A DNA stretch of 64,000 nt from Rhizosphaericola mali. Lineage in GTDB: Bacteria > Bacteroidota > Bacteroidia > Chitinophagales > Chitinophagaceae. The notes under the pieces are model-generated. The model searched no databases and was not told the DNA's origin. It was given only the letters and a program-made list of their open reading frames with translations. Shown piece after piece: positions 54,640-63,225 of the stretch. Positions within the stretch are counted from its first letter, which is position 1, and every line of letters starts with the position of its first letter. Position numbers and translations under genes: made by a program. The stretch is taken from the NCBI RefSeq assembly GCF_004337365.2, contig NZ_CP044016.1:4197507-4261506 (forward strand), written 5' to 3'.

Positions 54640-54843
54640 TTAGTGATCTGCGAGTTTTAATTTTTTGATAGCTATAATTGCGAAAATTATTCCCACAAAT
54701 GGTTGTACAGCAGATCTTACAATCTGTCCGATATGATAGGCGCTACTTTGTCTATTAATCATACTTGCATTTGCAAATTGAATAGAACCATTTAAGAAAA
54801 GAAATAGCCCAATTAAGAATATTACGATCATAAATTGTTTCAT
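54640..54843 (-). CDS. Small two-helix membrane protein, function unknown
   Basis: 67 residues with hydrophobic helices about 4-26 and 45-62 and a short polar loop (MINRQSSAYHIGQ). ATG start at 54843. No family recognised. It may be a real small membrane protein, since its composition is strongly membrane-like and it lies in an otherwise empty stretch, but it could also be chance. Confidence 0.45.
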   Translation of the reverse strand: MKQFMIVIFLIGLFLFLNGSIQFANASMINRQSSAYHIGQIVRSAVQPFVGIIFAIIAIKKLKLADH

Positions 54844-54883
54844 ACATTCTGAATTTGTGGCTAATTTACGAAAAAAAATTATA

Positions 54884-55480
54884 TTAAAATAATTTTGTCT
54901 GTATGGGCAAAATATTGAAAGATTTTCGATGATAGGAAGTTATTCCAAATTGTTCGATTGCTTTTCTATGATCTAAAGTACCATAACCTTTATTTTTTTT
55001 CCAATTATACATAGGAAATTCTATATCTAAATTTTTCATATATGAGTCGCGGTGCGTTTTGGCAAGGATACTTGCAGCGGCAATATTTTTATATTTTCCG
55101 TCCCCTTTTATAATACAATTATGCGGAATTTCTTGATAAGGTACGAATCTATTGCCATCAATTAAAAGTCGATCTGGTCTTAATTTTAATTGATCCAAAG
55201 CCAGATGCATAGCTTTGAATGAGGCTTTTAGAATATTTATTTGGTCAATTTCTTCATTATTGATCATCGCGATGCCGTAAGCAAGCGCATTTTCTTCAAT
55301 ATAGGGGCGTAAAATATCACGATTTTTTTCATTGACTTGCTTGCTATCATTGAGCAGTGGATGGTCAAAATCTACAGGTAAAATTACCGCCGCTGCAAAT
55401 ACAGGACCTGCGTAACAACCGCGTCCCGCCTCATCACAACCAGCCTCGATCTCATCAGGATATAAAAATGAAGACAACAT
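54884..55480 (-). CDS. rnhB: Ribonuclease HII
   Basis: Degrades RNA in RNA-DNA hybrids and removes misincorporated ribonucleotides. 198 residues. The catalytic motif AGCDEAGRGCYAGPVFAAAVIL near residues 13-34, LLIDGNRF and IAAASILAKTHRD are conserved. Start ATG 55480 (MLSSFLYPDE); a GTG one codon earlier is possible. A TAnnTTTG element ends 5 bp before this ATG. Confidence 0.95.
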   Translation of the reverse strand: MLSSFLYPDEIEAGCDEAGRGCYAGPVFAAAVILPVDFDHPLLNDSKQVNEKNRDILRPYIEENALAYGIAMINNEEIDQINILKASFKAMHLALDQLKLRPDRLLIDGNRFVPYQEIPHNCIIKGDGKYKNIAAASILAKTHRDSYMKNLDIEFPMYNWKKNKGYGTLDHRKAIEQFGITSYHRKSFNILPIQTKLF

Positions 55481-55484
55481 CACA

Positions 55485-55492
55485 CAAACTTA
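55485..55492 (-). promoter_or_regulatory. -7 element abutting rnhB
   Basis: TAAGTTTG on the minus strand, exact match, with its G 5 bp before the ATG at 55480. The predicted start is at or one base before the start codon. Confidence 0.4.
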
Positions 55493-55520
55493 ATTTGAAA
55501 TGTGTGTATAGAAAAATCTA

Positions 55521-55613
55521 ATGAAGATTATCGTATTTGTTGGGGTTCTTTTCTCTGTAATATTGGTTATTTTTGCGCATCTTAAAGTAAAAAATTTCGA
55601 TGAAGACCAATAA
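55521..55613 (+). CDS. 30-residue membrane peptide upstream of and overlapping ctaA
   Basis: ATG 55521 to TAA 55611-55613 encodes MKIIVFVGVLFSVILVIFAH followed by LKVKNFDEDQ: one hydrophobic helix (3-19), a basic patch and an acidic tail. It overlaps the start of ctaA by 14 bp, a layout typical of translational coupling. The helix-basic-NFDED pattern recalls CcoS-type oxidase assembly peptides, but the similarity is too short to assign. It would be missed by most gene finders. It may be a Cox or haem assembly microprotein or a leader that controls ctaA. Confidence 0.5.
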   Translation: MKIIVFVGVLFSVILVIFAHLKVKNFDEDQ

Positions 55614-56541
55614 GTCCTACGTATTATACACAAGAGTCGTTTTGTTTATCGTTTTTTTAGTCATTTTGGCTGGTAGTGTGGTGCGTACTACACATAGTGG
55701 TATGGGGTGTCCGGATTGGCCAAAATGTTTTGGTCGTTGGATTCCTCCAATGAATGCGGGTCAATTACCCAAAGATTATGAAAAATATTTAAGCAAACAA
55801 GATATTGATCATTCCTTCAATGCTTTTCATACTTGGGTGGAATATATCAATCGGCTTTGCACGGGTATATTAGGCTTTGCAATTATTGCTTTGATCTATT
55901 GGAGTTTTAAGAAATTCTATAAAACAAAGCCTTCTATTGCATGGTTAAGTGTTTTTTTGATGGTTATTGTAATTATTGAGTCTATTTTAGGGGCGATGGT
56001 CGTATATGCAAATCTCGCAGTAGATACGGTGACGATCCATTTATTTCCCATATTTATCCTTGCCGGCATCTGTGTGCTGATGATACATAAGGCACAGGGC
56101 AATTACAAAATACAGGATACAAGTTTGCAATGGATTAGCACTTTAGCGTTGATTTTAGTATTGGTACAAATATTTATCGGTACGCAAGTGAGAGAATCTG
56201 TAGATATTTTTTCCAAACAATTTGAATATAAGCAAAGAGAAAAATGGTTGGTCAATGTTGGGAATGTTTTGACTACACATGAAGTATTCGCATGGATTGC
56301 AGCAGTGGCTTGCTTGTTCCTATTTTGGAAAAGTTTGAATTATCCGCGTTTGCAAAAAATGGGCTTTTTGCTATTGCTTTTAGTTGTGATAGAATTTGCG
56401 ATGGGCTTCACTTTAGTGAAATTAGGATTTCCACAATATGCACAACCGATACATTTGGTGATTGGTTCGGGTATATTGATTACGCTGTTTTCCTATAGAT
56501 TGCATTTTGGGAAAAATAAATCATCCATTAGAAAGTTTTAG
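55600..56541 (+). CDS. ctaA: Haem A synthase (CtaA/COX15)
   Basis: Inner-membrane oxygenase that converts haem O to haem A for the aa3 oxidase. 313 residues, about eight helices. The signature RTTHSGMGCPDWPKCFGRWI near residues 29-48, and haem-ligand-type His in FHTWVEYINR, VTIHLFPIF, THEVFAWIA and PIHLVIGSG are present, matching the two-fold repeated four-helix bundle. It is about 49 kb from ctaB and the cox operon in this window. The start ATG 55600 (MKTNKSY) lies within the small upstream peptide gene. Its stop overlaps the convergent DUF481 gene. Confidence 0.95.
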   Translation: MKTNKSYVLYTRVVLFIVFLVILAGSVVRTTHSGMGCPDWPKCFGRWIPPMNAGQLPKDYEKYLSKQDIDHSFNAFHTWVEYINRLCTGILGFAIIALIYWSFKKFYKTKPSIAWLSVFLMVIVIIESILGAMVVYANLAVDTVTIHLFPIFILAGICVLMIHKAQGNYKIQDTSLQWISTLALILVLVQIFIGTQVRESVDIFSKQFEYKQREKWLVNVGNVLTTHEVFAWIAAVACLFLFWKSLNYPRLQKMGFLLLLLVVIEFAMGFTLVKLGFPQYAQPIHLVIGSGILITLFSYRLHFGKNKSSIRKF

Positions 56542-57275
56542 AAAAAATTATTGAGCGTTACGCCATAAGCAACGATTAAGTTTTCTTTCTGAGTACGACC
56601 GATTTTGTTGTAGGTGAGACTCGATGTAAGATTTAACCAGCTTTTTAGTTGAATAGAAACTTTAGCTCCAGCATTTACTAAATAGTCGCCTCCATATTCT
56701 AATGATGGTTGATACATCCCATTGGCGTCAAATGTAATTGATTTGTTTATTTGGTAGTGGAAAAGCAAGCGAAGTGAATTACGAATCGTAGAATAATTTA
56801 CCTGTACACTATCGGATTGGGTGATGGAGCTCGTTTCAAATAAGATACCATCACTCACATTTAACCAATTTGTTTTTTCATCCCATAATTTGTACGCTGC
56901 GCCGAGTCCGGTTTGAAATTGATTCCTTATTTTGAGAGAGTAGCTTGTGGTATAATTTAACAGTCCCCAGTAATACAAACGATGTGTATTTTTTCGAATA
57001 TTGAAATCCATCGTTGAAGTAAAATCATTATTGGTAAGTCCACCATCGCCTGAACTGCCATATATCCAACCATTGACAGAGTTGAGCTCTATCTTTTTTA
57101 ATCTTAATTTGTAAGCTAATGAATTATTGAGCAAATAGGTCTTCGCTGTATTTGTTTTACTATAATTTCCCGTACCCGTAAAACTGAGTTGATTATGAAC
57201 CGAGTCCGAAAATTGAGCAAAAGTATTAGTAGAAAAAAGTAAAAAAATACCAACAGAAAACAATGATTTTAGCAT
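56538..57275 (-). CDS. DUF481-like outer-membrane protein
   Basis: 245 residues. Signal peptide to about residue 20 (STNTFAQ), then repeated amphipathic strands (SFTGTGNYSKTNT; LRLLFHYQINKSI; SIQLKSWLNLTSSLTYNKIG) ending in aromatic NNFF, typical of outer-membrane barrels in the DUF481 (YdiY-like) family. Function unknown. It overlaps the ctaA stop by 4 bp, convergent, with no terminator. Confidence 0.78.
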   Translation of the reverse strand: MLKSLFSVGIFLLFSTNTFAQFSDSVHNQLSFTGTGNYSKTNTAKTYLLNNSLAYKLRLKKIELNSVNGWIYGSSGDGGLTNNDFTSTMDFNIRKNTHRLYYWGLLNYTTSYSLKIRNQFQTGLGAAYKLWDEKTNWLNVSDGILFETSSITQSDSVQVNYSTIRNSLRLLFHYQINKSITFDANGMYQPSLEYGGDYLVNAGAKVSIQLKSWLNLTSSLTYNKIGRTQKENLIVAYGVTLNNFF

Positions 57276-57320
57276 AATTCTTTATTTCGATTTAGCGGAA
57301 TATATACAAAATAATTAGAA

Positions 57321-58016
57321 TTATGCACCAAAGGCTTTTGCTACACCGAATGCTGCTGCTGCTGCTACAGCACCAATAATCATCACTTTTAATGCTCCAG
57401 ATAAAACAGGCTGACCAGTTGCTTTACTTTTAAAAAATCCAAAAATGAACAGGCAAATAAGCGTTACGACGGCAGATATTTTCAAACCATCGATAGGCGT
57501 GTCTACAAAGAAATAAGGCAATAATGGGATAATTCCACCAACTATATAACTACCTCCAATATTCGCAGCGCTTTTGGTGGCGCGTTTTGGATCTGGTTTA
57601 TCCAAACCCAATTCCAAGCGCATCATGAAGTCGATCCATTTGGTTTTATCTTTGGAAAGTTCTTCCGTAGCAAGTTGAGAAGTTTCAGGACTTAGTCCAA
57701 AATCTAAAAAGATTTCTTTGACTTCATCTTTCTCTTTTTCGGGTAGATTATCGACTTCCCACGCTTCTGTTTTGTATTCAGATTCGTAATGCTCTAATTC
57801 TGTTTTCCCAGCCAGATAACCCCCTAGCCCCATCGAAATGGCTCCAGCTACTAATTCAGCAATTCCTGCCGTAGTGACAATATGGGTATTGCTTACCGCG
57901 CTACTTACGCCAGCTGCTAATGCAAATGGTACAGTTAATCCATCGCTCATGCCTATGACAATATCAGAAATAAAACTACTACTAGAAAGATGGTTTTCTA
58001 TGTGACCTTGAGGCAT
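57321..58016 (-). CDS. VIT1/CCC1 family transporter
   Basis: 231 residues. N-terminal VIGMSDGLTVPFALAAGVS and GAISMGLGGYLAGKTELEHYESE (helices 1-2) with metal-binding Glu residues in the following cytoplasmic region (DNLPEKEKDEVKEIFLDFG), then three C-terminal helices. CCC1/VIT proteins move Fe(II) or Mn(II) out of the cytosol. The presence of FeoB about 6 kb away on the other strand suggests iron homeostasis, but there is no direct link. Confidence 0.9.
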   Translation of the reverse strand: MPQGHIENHLSSSSFISDIVIGMSDGLTVPFALAAGVSSAVSNTHIVTTAGIAELVAGAISMGLGGYLAGKTELEHYESEYKTEAWEVDNLPEKEKDEVKEIFLDFGLSPETSQLATEELSKDKTKWIDFMMRLELGLDKPDPKRATKSAANIGGSYIVGGIIPLLPYFFVDTPIDGLKISAVVTLICLFIFGFFKSKATGQPVLSGALKVMIIGAVAAAAAFGVAKAFGA

Positions 58017-58048
58017 ATAAGCAGAGAAATTGTAATATATAAAAGAAG

Positions 58049-58288
58049 TTATTTAGACGCTTGTGAGATCTTTTGTTCACGTTTATACCAACGGTAACCA
58101 ATCACTCCTCCGAGTGCTAATGGAATAGCTGCAAGATATAAAATACCTGCATTTAAGCCCTTTGCAGGACCTTCTCCCAATTGTTGCGCAGTCTTTGTAC
58201 AAACCGCACATTGCGCTGCTGCAAAATTCACTTGTCCAATGATAAACAATATAGCCAAACCAAGTACTAATCTGATTCTATTTTTCAT
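58049..58288 (-). CDS. Small exported CxxC membrane protein
   Basis: 79 residues. Signal-like helix about 5-24 (ending AAAQ), then CAVCTKTAQQLGEGPAKGLNA and a second helix about 45-62, with a basic tail (RWYKREQKISQ). Two Cys in a CAVC pair just after the export signal suggest a thiol or metal site facing the periplasm. The start is ATG 58288; the open frame upstream is not used. It is 32 bp before the CCC1-type gene on the same strand, so co-transcription is likely. Function unknown. Confidence 0.7.
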   Translation of the reverse strand: MKNRIRLVLGLAILFIIGQVNFAAAQCAVCTKTAQQLGEGPAKGLNAGILYLAAIPLALGGVIGYRWYKREQKISQASK

Positions 58289-58347
58289 ATCCGACCGATT
58301 TAAATTTCGATAATCAAAGTTAAGTAATCCATTCAAATACATGCAAA

Positions 58348-58381
58348 AAATAAGGCAATCAAATATTTGATTGCCTTATTT
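58348..58381 (-). terminator. Terminator after typA
   Basis: Perfect 34-bp palindrome (arms AAATAAGGCAATCAAAT and ATTTGATTGCCTTATTT), 20 bp past the typA stop, flanked on the plus strand by an A-run, so it has a U-run in the minus transcript. Confidence 0.88.
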
Positions 58382-58400
58382 CTATATAAGAAGTTGAAAA

Positions 58401-60209
58401 TTATGCTTCCATTTTTGCTCCTTTAGAGAAACGTTTACGATCGTTTTCATCTAAGTAAACTTTACGTAAGCGAATAACTTTTGGAGTTACTTCGATACAT
58501 TCATCCTCTTGGATGTATTCCATACATTCTTCCAAAGTCATTTCTTTTTTAGGAGTGATACGTACGGTACCATCACTACCAGATGCACGCATATTGGTCA
58601 ATTTTTTACCTTCCGTTGCATTTACATTCAAATCTCCTGGTTTGATATGTTCAGCAATGATCTGACCGATATAAACTTCATCTCCTGGATCGATAAAGAA
58701 AGTACCACGATCTTGTAATTTATCGATAGAATATGCGGTAGTAGTACCTTGGTTTTTAGATATCAATACACCATTGTTACGGCTAGGAATTGGTCCTTTC
58801 CATGGTTTGTAATCGATAAATGTGTGTGCCATAATTGCTTCACCAGCAGTCGCAGTCAACATATTAGAACGCAAACCGATCAAGCCACGAGATGGAATTT
58901 CAAATTCCAAATGTTGCATATCTCCTTTGCTTTCCATTACATTCATTTCCCCTTTACGTTGTGTAACAAGGTCAATAACTTTACCACTAAAATCAGCAGG
59001 AACATCTACAACCAATGTTTCAAATGGTTCATGTTTTTTACCATCGATTGTTTTTGTCAATACTTGAGGTTGACCAACAGTCAATTCATAACCTTCACGA
59101 CGCATAGATTCGATCAATACACCCAAGTGAAGAATACCACGACCAAATACTAAGAATTTATCTGCTGAGTCTGTATCTTGAATACGTAATGCTAAGTTCT
59201 TTTCAGTTTCAGCTAAAAGACGATCACGTAAGTGACGAGAAGTAACAAATTTACCATCACGACCAAAGAAAGGAGAGGTGTTGATACCAAACATCATGCT
59301 CATAGTAGGCTCGTCTACTTTGATAGCTGGCAATGCTTCCTGTACTTCGAAATCAGAAATAGTATCTCCGATATTGAAACCTTCCAAACCAACTACTGCA
59401 CAGATATCTCCAGCGACAACTTCATCTACCTTGCGTTTACCCATTCCTTCAAATACGTAAAGCTCTTTCACTTTATTTCTCTTAACAACGCCATCAGTTT
59501 GCATTAAAGCGATGTTTTGGCCTTCCTTGATAGAGCCACGAGTCACTTTACCAACGGCAATACGACCTAAGAATGAAGAATAATCTAAAGAGGTAATTTG
59601 CATTTGCAATGGACCTTCCGATACTTTAGGTTCTGGTACATATTTCAAAATGCCATCCATCAATGGAGTGATATCTTCAGATGGAGTTAAACTATCGTTG
59701 AACCAACCATTTTTACCACTACCGTAGAATGTAGGGAAGTCTAATTGTTCTTCTGTAGCATCCAAATTGAAGAAAAGTTCAAAAACTTGATCATGCACTT
59801 CGTCAGGACGGCAGTTATCTTTGTCAACCTTGTTGATAACAACTATAGGTTTCAAATTTAATTGTAATGCTTTTTGTAATACAAAACGAGTTTGAGGCAT
59901 AGGTCCTTCAAACGCATCGACCAATAAGATAACGCCATCAGCCATTTTCAATACACGCTCAACTTCACCACCAAAGTCAGAGTGACCTGGAGTATCAATA
60001 ACGTTAATTTTGATACCTTTATAGGTTACAGCAGCGTTTTTACTGAAGATAGTGATACCACGCTCTCTTTCCAAAGGGTTGCTATCCATGATTAATTCAC
60101 CAGTTTCCTGATTGTCACGGAATACATTCGTAGAATGCAAAATGCGGTCTACCAAAGTGGTTTTACCATGGTCAACGTGCGCAATAATGGCGATATTTCT
60201 AATATCCAT
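58401..60209 (-). CDS. typA: GTP-binding protein TypA/BipA
   Basis: 602-residue translational GTPase that works on the ribosome during stress and assembly. G1 AHVDHGKTTLVDRIL, switch ERGITIFSKNAAV, G3 DTPGHSDFGGEVER, G4 NKVDKDN, then EF-G-like domains II, III and V and the TypA-specific C-terminal domain (YIGQIIAEHIKPGDLNVNAT). Full length. A TAnnTTTG element lies about 50 bp upstream. Confidence 0.97.
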   Translation of the reverse strand: MDIRNIAIIAHVDHGKTTLVDRILHSTNVFRDNQETGELIMDSNPLERERGITIFSKNAAVTYKGIKINVIDTPGHSDFGGEVERVLKMADGVILLVDAFEGPMPQTRFVLQKALQLNLKPIVVINKVDKDNCRPDEVHDQVFELFFNLDATEEQLDFPTFYGSGKNGWFNDSLTPSEDITPLMDGILKYVPEPKVSEGPLQMQITSLDYSSFLGRIAVGKVTRGSIKEGQNIALMQTDGVVKRNKVKELYVFEGMGKRKVDEVVAGDICAVVGLEGFNIGDTISDFEVQEALPAIKVDEPTMSMMFGINTSPFFGRDGKFVTSRHLRDRLLAETEKNLALRIQDTDSADKFLVFGRGILHLGVLIESMRREGYELTVGQPQVLTKTIDGKKHEPFETLVVDVPADFSGKVIDLVTQRKGEMNVMESKGDMQHLEFEIPSRGLIGLRSNMLTATAGEAIMAHTFIDYKPWKGPIPSRNNGVLISKNQGTTTAYSIDKLQDRGTFFIDPGDEVYIGQIIAEHIKPGDLNVNATEGKKLTNMRASGSDGTVRITPKKEMTLEECMEYIQEDECIEVTPKVIRLRKVYLDENDRKRFSKGAKMEA

Positions 60210-60258
60210 TGTTCGATTTTTAATGATAATGAGCAGCTAAAAGCTCTTTTTAAGGGCG

Positions 60259-60266
60259 CAAAGGTA
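60259..60266 (-). promoter_or_regulatory. -7 element upstream of typA
   Basis: TACCTTTG on the minus strand, exact TAnnTTTG match, giving a leader of about 46 nt. Confidence 0.45.
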
Positions 60267-60333
60267 CGAATTTTACACTGTTTAATAAAAAAAGCTAAAT
60301 TATTTTTATATTATTGTGATAAATTTTGTAGGA

Positions 60334-61146
60334 ATGAAAAGTTTAGGCACATTAATCAGTATACACAAAGGGAAAAAATTATATCAAATTATATACACAA
60401 TTCCCATTGTAATATTATTGCTGATGTGCTATCCTATTGGAAAAGTCATATTGAATACCTCCGCTGATAATAGATTTATGTTATATGTGTTACTTGGAAT
60501 GAACACACTTTTGATTGTTATCTTGTTGATATTTATGAGAAGAAGCCGACCCTCATTTTATTTTGAGTTATTTGAAAATGGAGTGCGACTGGTCTACAAT
60601 AATGTTAAAAAAGAACCGAAAGAAATTTTATTTGAGGATATTTCAAATTATTGGCAGTATAGACTACCGTTAAATAATCAATATCCCAATATTTTAGTTT
60701 TTGAATATAATAAAAAGGATTTAGTTGGTATTAATACCAAATTCAATGCTTCTAGCGCATTTATTAAAAAATTTATAGAAAGATTTGGGGAGATACATCT
60801 GTCGATTCTTAAAGAAGCAATCTCGAATGGCGGTAGAATAGATTTCTTTCTCTTACCGTCTACCACACCTCAGACTATACTCGCAGAAGATGCTTTTTTA
60901 CCGTTCATCAAAAATCTGACTTTTTCAAAAATATCCTTGGATAAATTCACGTTATTTGATGGAGAAAAAGCCGAAAGTATTTCATCTATAAGTAGTGCCA
61001 AAATAAATCCAGTAACCAGAGCCTTAACTATATTTTCAACTTCTGGAGCAGTGGTATTCGAATATGAATATGATCTAGTAAGTAAACCTGACCTATTACT
61101 ACAAATGATCAATTTCTTGACGGAAAAAAAGACGGTTATATCGTAA
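60334..61146 (+). CDS. Membrane-associated protein with PH-like soluble region, function unknown
   Basis: 270 residues. Two hydrophobic helices about 22-42 and 54-74, then a soluble region with FYFELFENGVRLVYNN and EILFEDISNYWQYR, a pattern seen in PH-like domains such as DUF6585. The assignment is tentative. The start chosen is ATG 60334 (MKSLGTLISI); GTG 60316 is possible. It is divergent from typA. The stretch 61147-61306 that follows has a small hairpin (TTGTGCC/GGCACAA, 61168-61196) but no T-run. Confidence 0.65.
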   Translation: MKSLGTLISIHKGKKLYQIIYTIPIVILLLMCYPIGKVILNTSADNRFMLYVLLGMNTLLIVILLIFMRRSRPSFYFELFENGVRLVYNNVKKEPKEILFEDISNYWQYRLPLNNQYPNILVFEYNKKDLVGINTKFNASSAFIKKFIERFGEIHLSILKEAISNGGRIDFFLLPSTTPQTILAEDAFLPFIKNLTFSKISLDKFTLFDGEKAESISSISSAKINPVTRALTIFSTSGAVVFEYEYDLVSKPDLLLQMINFLTEKKTVIS

Positions 61147-61306
61147 AAAAAAGTAAAATGTAATCTATTGTGCCAGATTATTAAATATCGGCACAAGCCT
61201 TGTGAGTAATTAGTTTGGTAAGTATATAGTATACCCAACGAAATATTATTTTAACTCGTACAAGTATGAGTAGGGATCGCTTTTTGCAAATTAAATTAGC
61301 TCGTAA

Positions 61307-62371
61307 ATGAAAAAGATATTATTGGATGTGGAGAGAATGAAATATGCGAATAACGGATTATTCCATTTTTGTTCTCAATTGATTAATGCAATCGCTTCGC
61401 AGCCGAATTTTCAGCAAAATGAGCAATTTTCTTTATTCGCTCCTCCTGCAATTATTGAGGATTATAAAGATGCTTTCGAAATTTTTAAATTTAGATCACT
61501 GTATAAATTTTTTCTGCCTTTTACGGGCAAATATGATATATGGCATTCTACTTTTCAAAATACGCGTTATTTCCCGTATCATTTTAGAGGTAAAATAGTG
61601 TATACTGTCCATGATTTCAATTTCATGTATGAAGCCAAGTTTGAAACTAAGCGAGTTCAGATATTAAAGGATATTCAGAAAAAAGTAGATCGAGCAGATG
61701 TTATAGTTGCTATATCAAAATTTGTAAAATCAGAAATTGAAAAATATTGTCAAGTAGATGTGGCAAAAATTGTTGTCATTTATAATGGTTGTAATATCCT
61801 TGAAAAACCTAAATTTGAAGCTCCGAAAGTCAAGCCTAATTTGCCATTTTTCTTTACAATAGGAACTATATTAGAAAAGAAAAATTTTAAAGTATTACCT
61901 TCTATGTTACTTAAAAATGATTATGATCTAGTTATAGCAGGAGAACATTCAGATTATTCTTATTGTCAAAAAATATGGGAAAGAGCCAAATATTTCGGGG
62001 TGAGTAAGCGTGTCCGTTTAATAGGTGCGATATCTGACAACGAAAAAAATTGGTATTTAAAAAACTGTCAAGCATTACCTTTTCCATCCTTAGCAGAAGG
62101 GTTTGGTTTGCCTGTTTTGGAAGCGATGCATTTTGGAAAACCTACTATATTGTCGAAGTTAACCTCTTTGCCAGAAATTGGTGGAGCTCAAGCATATTAT
62201 TATGATAATTTTGAGCCAGATCACATAGCCGAAAGGACGATGGAAGTGATGGCTGATTATAATACGGATGTTTTGGGCAAATCTGATGCTATTAAAGCGC
62301 ATGCAGGGCAGTTTACTTGGGAAGGCGCAGCAAAAAAATATAATGAAATATATAAAAGATTATTGGATTAG
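61307..62371 (+). CDS. GT4-family glycosyltransferase
   Basis: 354 residues, GT-B fold, retaining. N-terminal domain lacks a signal peptide; the C-terminal Rossmann part has NLPFFFTIGTILEKKNFKVL, the E-x7-E signature AEGFGLPVLEAMHFGKP, and SLPEIGG. Nucleotide-sugar donor unknown. It starts the run of glycan-related genes that continues past the window end, 8 bp before the next gene, so likely part of one operon. Confidence 0.9.
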   Translation: MKKILLDVERMKYANNGLFHFCSQLINAIASQPNFQQNEQFSLFAPPAIIEDYKDAFEIFKFRSLYKFFLPFTGKYDIWHSTFQNTRYFPYHFRGKIVYTVHDFNFMYEAKFETKRVQILKDIQKKVDRADVIVAISKFVKSEIEKYCQVDVAKIVVIYNGCNILEKPKFEAPKVKPNLPFFFTIGTILEKKNFKVLPSMLLKNDYDLVIAGEHSDYSYCQKIWERAKYFGVSKRVRLIGAISDNEKNWYLKNCQALPFPSLAEGFGLPVLEAMHFGKPTILSKLTSLPEIGGAQAYYYDNFEPDHIAERTMEVMADYNTDVLGKSDAIKAHAGQFTWEGAAKKYNEIYKRLLD

Positions 62372-62379
62372 AGAATATA

Positions 62380-63219
62380 ATGAAGAAGATAATTAATTTA
62401 ATAAAATCATTATTTTTTTTTAAGGCAAAAAAAATAGACAATTGCTATATTTCCATTTGTTGCATTCAAAAGGATGAAAATGAATATTTATTAGAATGGA
62501 TAGATTACCATCAGAAAATAGGTGTTGAACATTTCTATATTTATAATAATGATAGTCAAATATCTCCCAAACCACTTTTAAGAAAACATCTTAAAAGTGG
62601 TTTGGTTACGTTAATTAACATTCCAGGGAAGAATCAGCAATTAAATGCTTATAATTTGTGTATTCAAAAATATGGCAGTTTGTCAAAATGGATTGCATTT
62701 ATTGATATTGATGAATTTATAGTGCCAAAAAGTACTAATGGAAATTTAAGAGAATTTTTAGAAAAATTTGAAGATTATGGAGCAGTGGGTGTTAATTGGT
62801 TAATTTTTGGATCCAATGGCCATAAAGTCAGGAATGGAGAATCCGTTATTAATAAGTTTTTAAAGCGAAGTGCGGGCTCTACATTAATTAATACACACAT
62901 TAAATCAATTGTGCAGCCTAAATACGTTTTGAGAAATGACAATCCCCATTTTTTCTGGTATTTAGATGATAAATTTTGTGTTAATGAGAATTATGAAAAG
63001 ATAAATGGGCCATTTTCACCACATAGTTCAGAAAAAATACAGATTAACCATTATCAATGCAAGTCTGAGGAAGAGTATATGGATAGGATTAAAAGGGGAT
63101 GTGCTGATGGACGCCCCGATGTATATAAAATGCAGAGTTTTTTTGATGTTGATAAGATCGCAAACGAAGTAATTGATGAGTCTGCAGTTAATATCTATAA
63201 TAAATTGAAGAAGTTATAA
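62380..63219 (+). CDS. GT92/DUF23-type glycosyltransferase
   Basis: 279 residues. ISICCIQKDENEYLLEWIDYH then GVEHFYIYNNDS near the N-terminus, and WIAFIDIDEFIVPK with the metal-binding DxDE motif, are typical of GT92/DUF23 enzymes and related GT2-like family members. The C-terminal INHYQCKSEEEY resembles the NHY(Y/R)xKS(E)EE motif of that family. The acceptor is unknown. Near residues 63-76 the DNA is a perfect 17-bp inverted repeat (62567-62605). Confidence 0.87.
   Translation: MKKIINLIKSLFFFKAKKIDNCYISICCIQKDENEYLLEWIDYHQKIGVEHFYIYNNDSQISPKPLLRKHLKSGLVTLINIPGKNQQLNAYNLCIQKYGSLSKWIAFIDIDEFIVPKSTNGNLREFLEKFEDYGAVGVNWLIFGSNGHKVRNGESVINKFLKRSAGSTLINTHIKSIVQPKYVLRNDNPHFFWYLDDKFCVNENYEKINGPFSPHSSEKIQINHYQCKSEEEYMDRIKRGCADGRPDVYKMQSFFDVDKIANEVIDESAVNIYNKLKKL
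62567..62605. repeat. Perfect 17-bp inverted repeat inside the GT92 gene
   Basis: Arms CCAAACCACTTTTAAGA (62567-62583) and TCTTAAAAGTGGTTTGG (62589-62605) with a 5-nt loop. Both arms are coding. No T-run follows, so it is not an intrinsic terminator. Such a long perfect repeat is not expected by chance in coding DNA. Confidence 0.8.
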
Positions 63220-63225
63220 TTATAT

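Noticed and set aside
58509-59507. Several antisense open frames over typA
   Set aside because: They arise from the low stop frequency opposite a highly expressed gene; none has a family signature.
61168-61196. Hairpin TTGTGCC/GGCACAA as a terminator
   Set aside because: Seven-bp stem with a 15-nt loop and no T-run; the nearby promoter region of the GT4 gene is a better explanation for the spacing.
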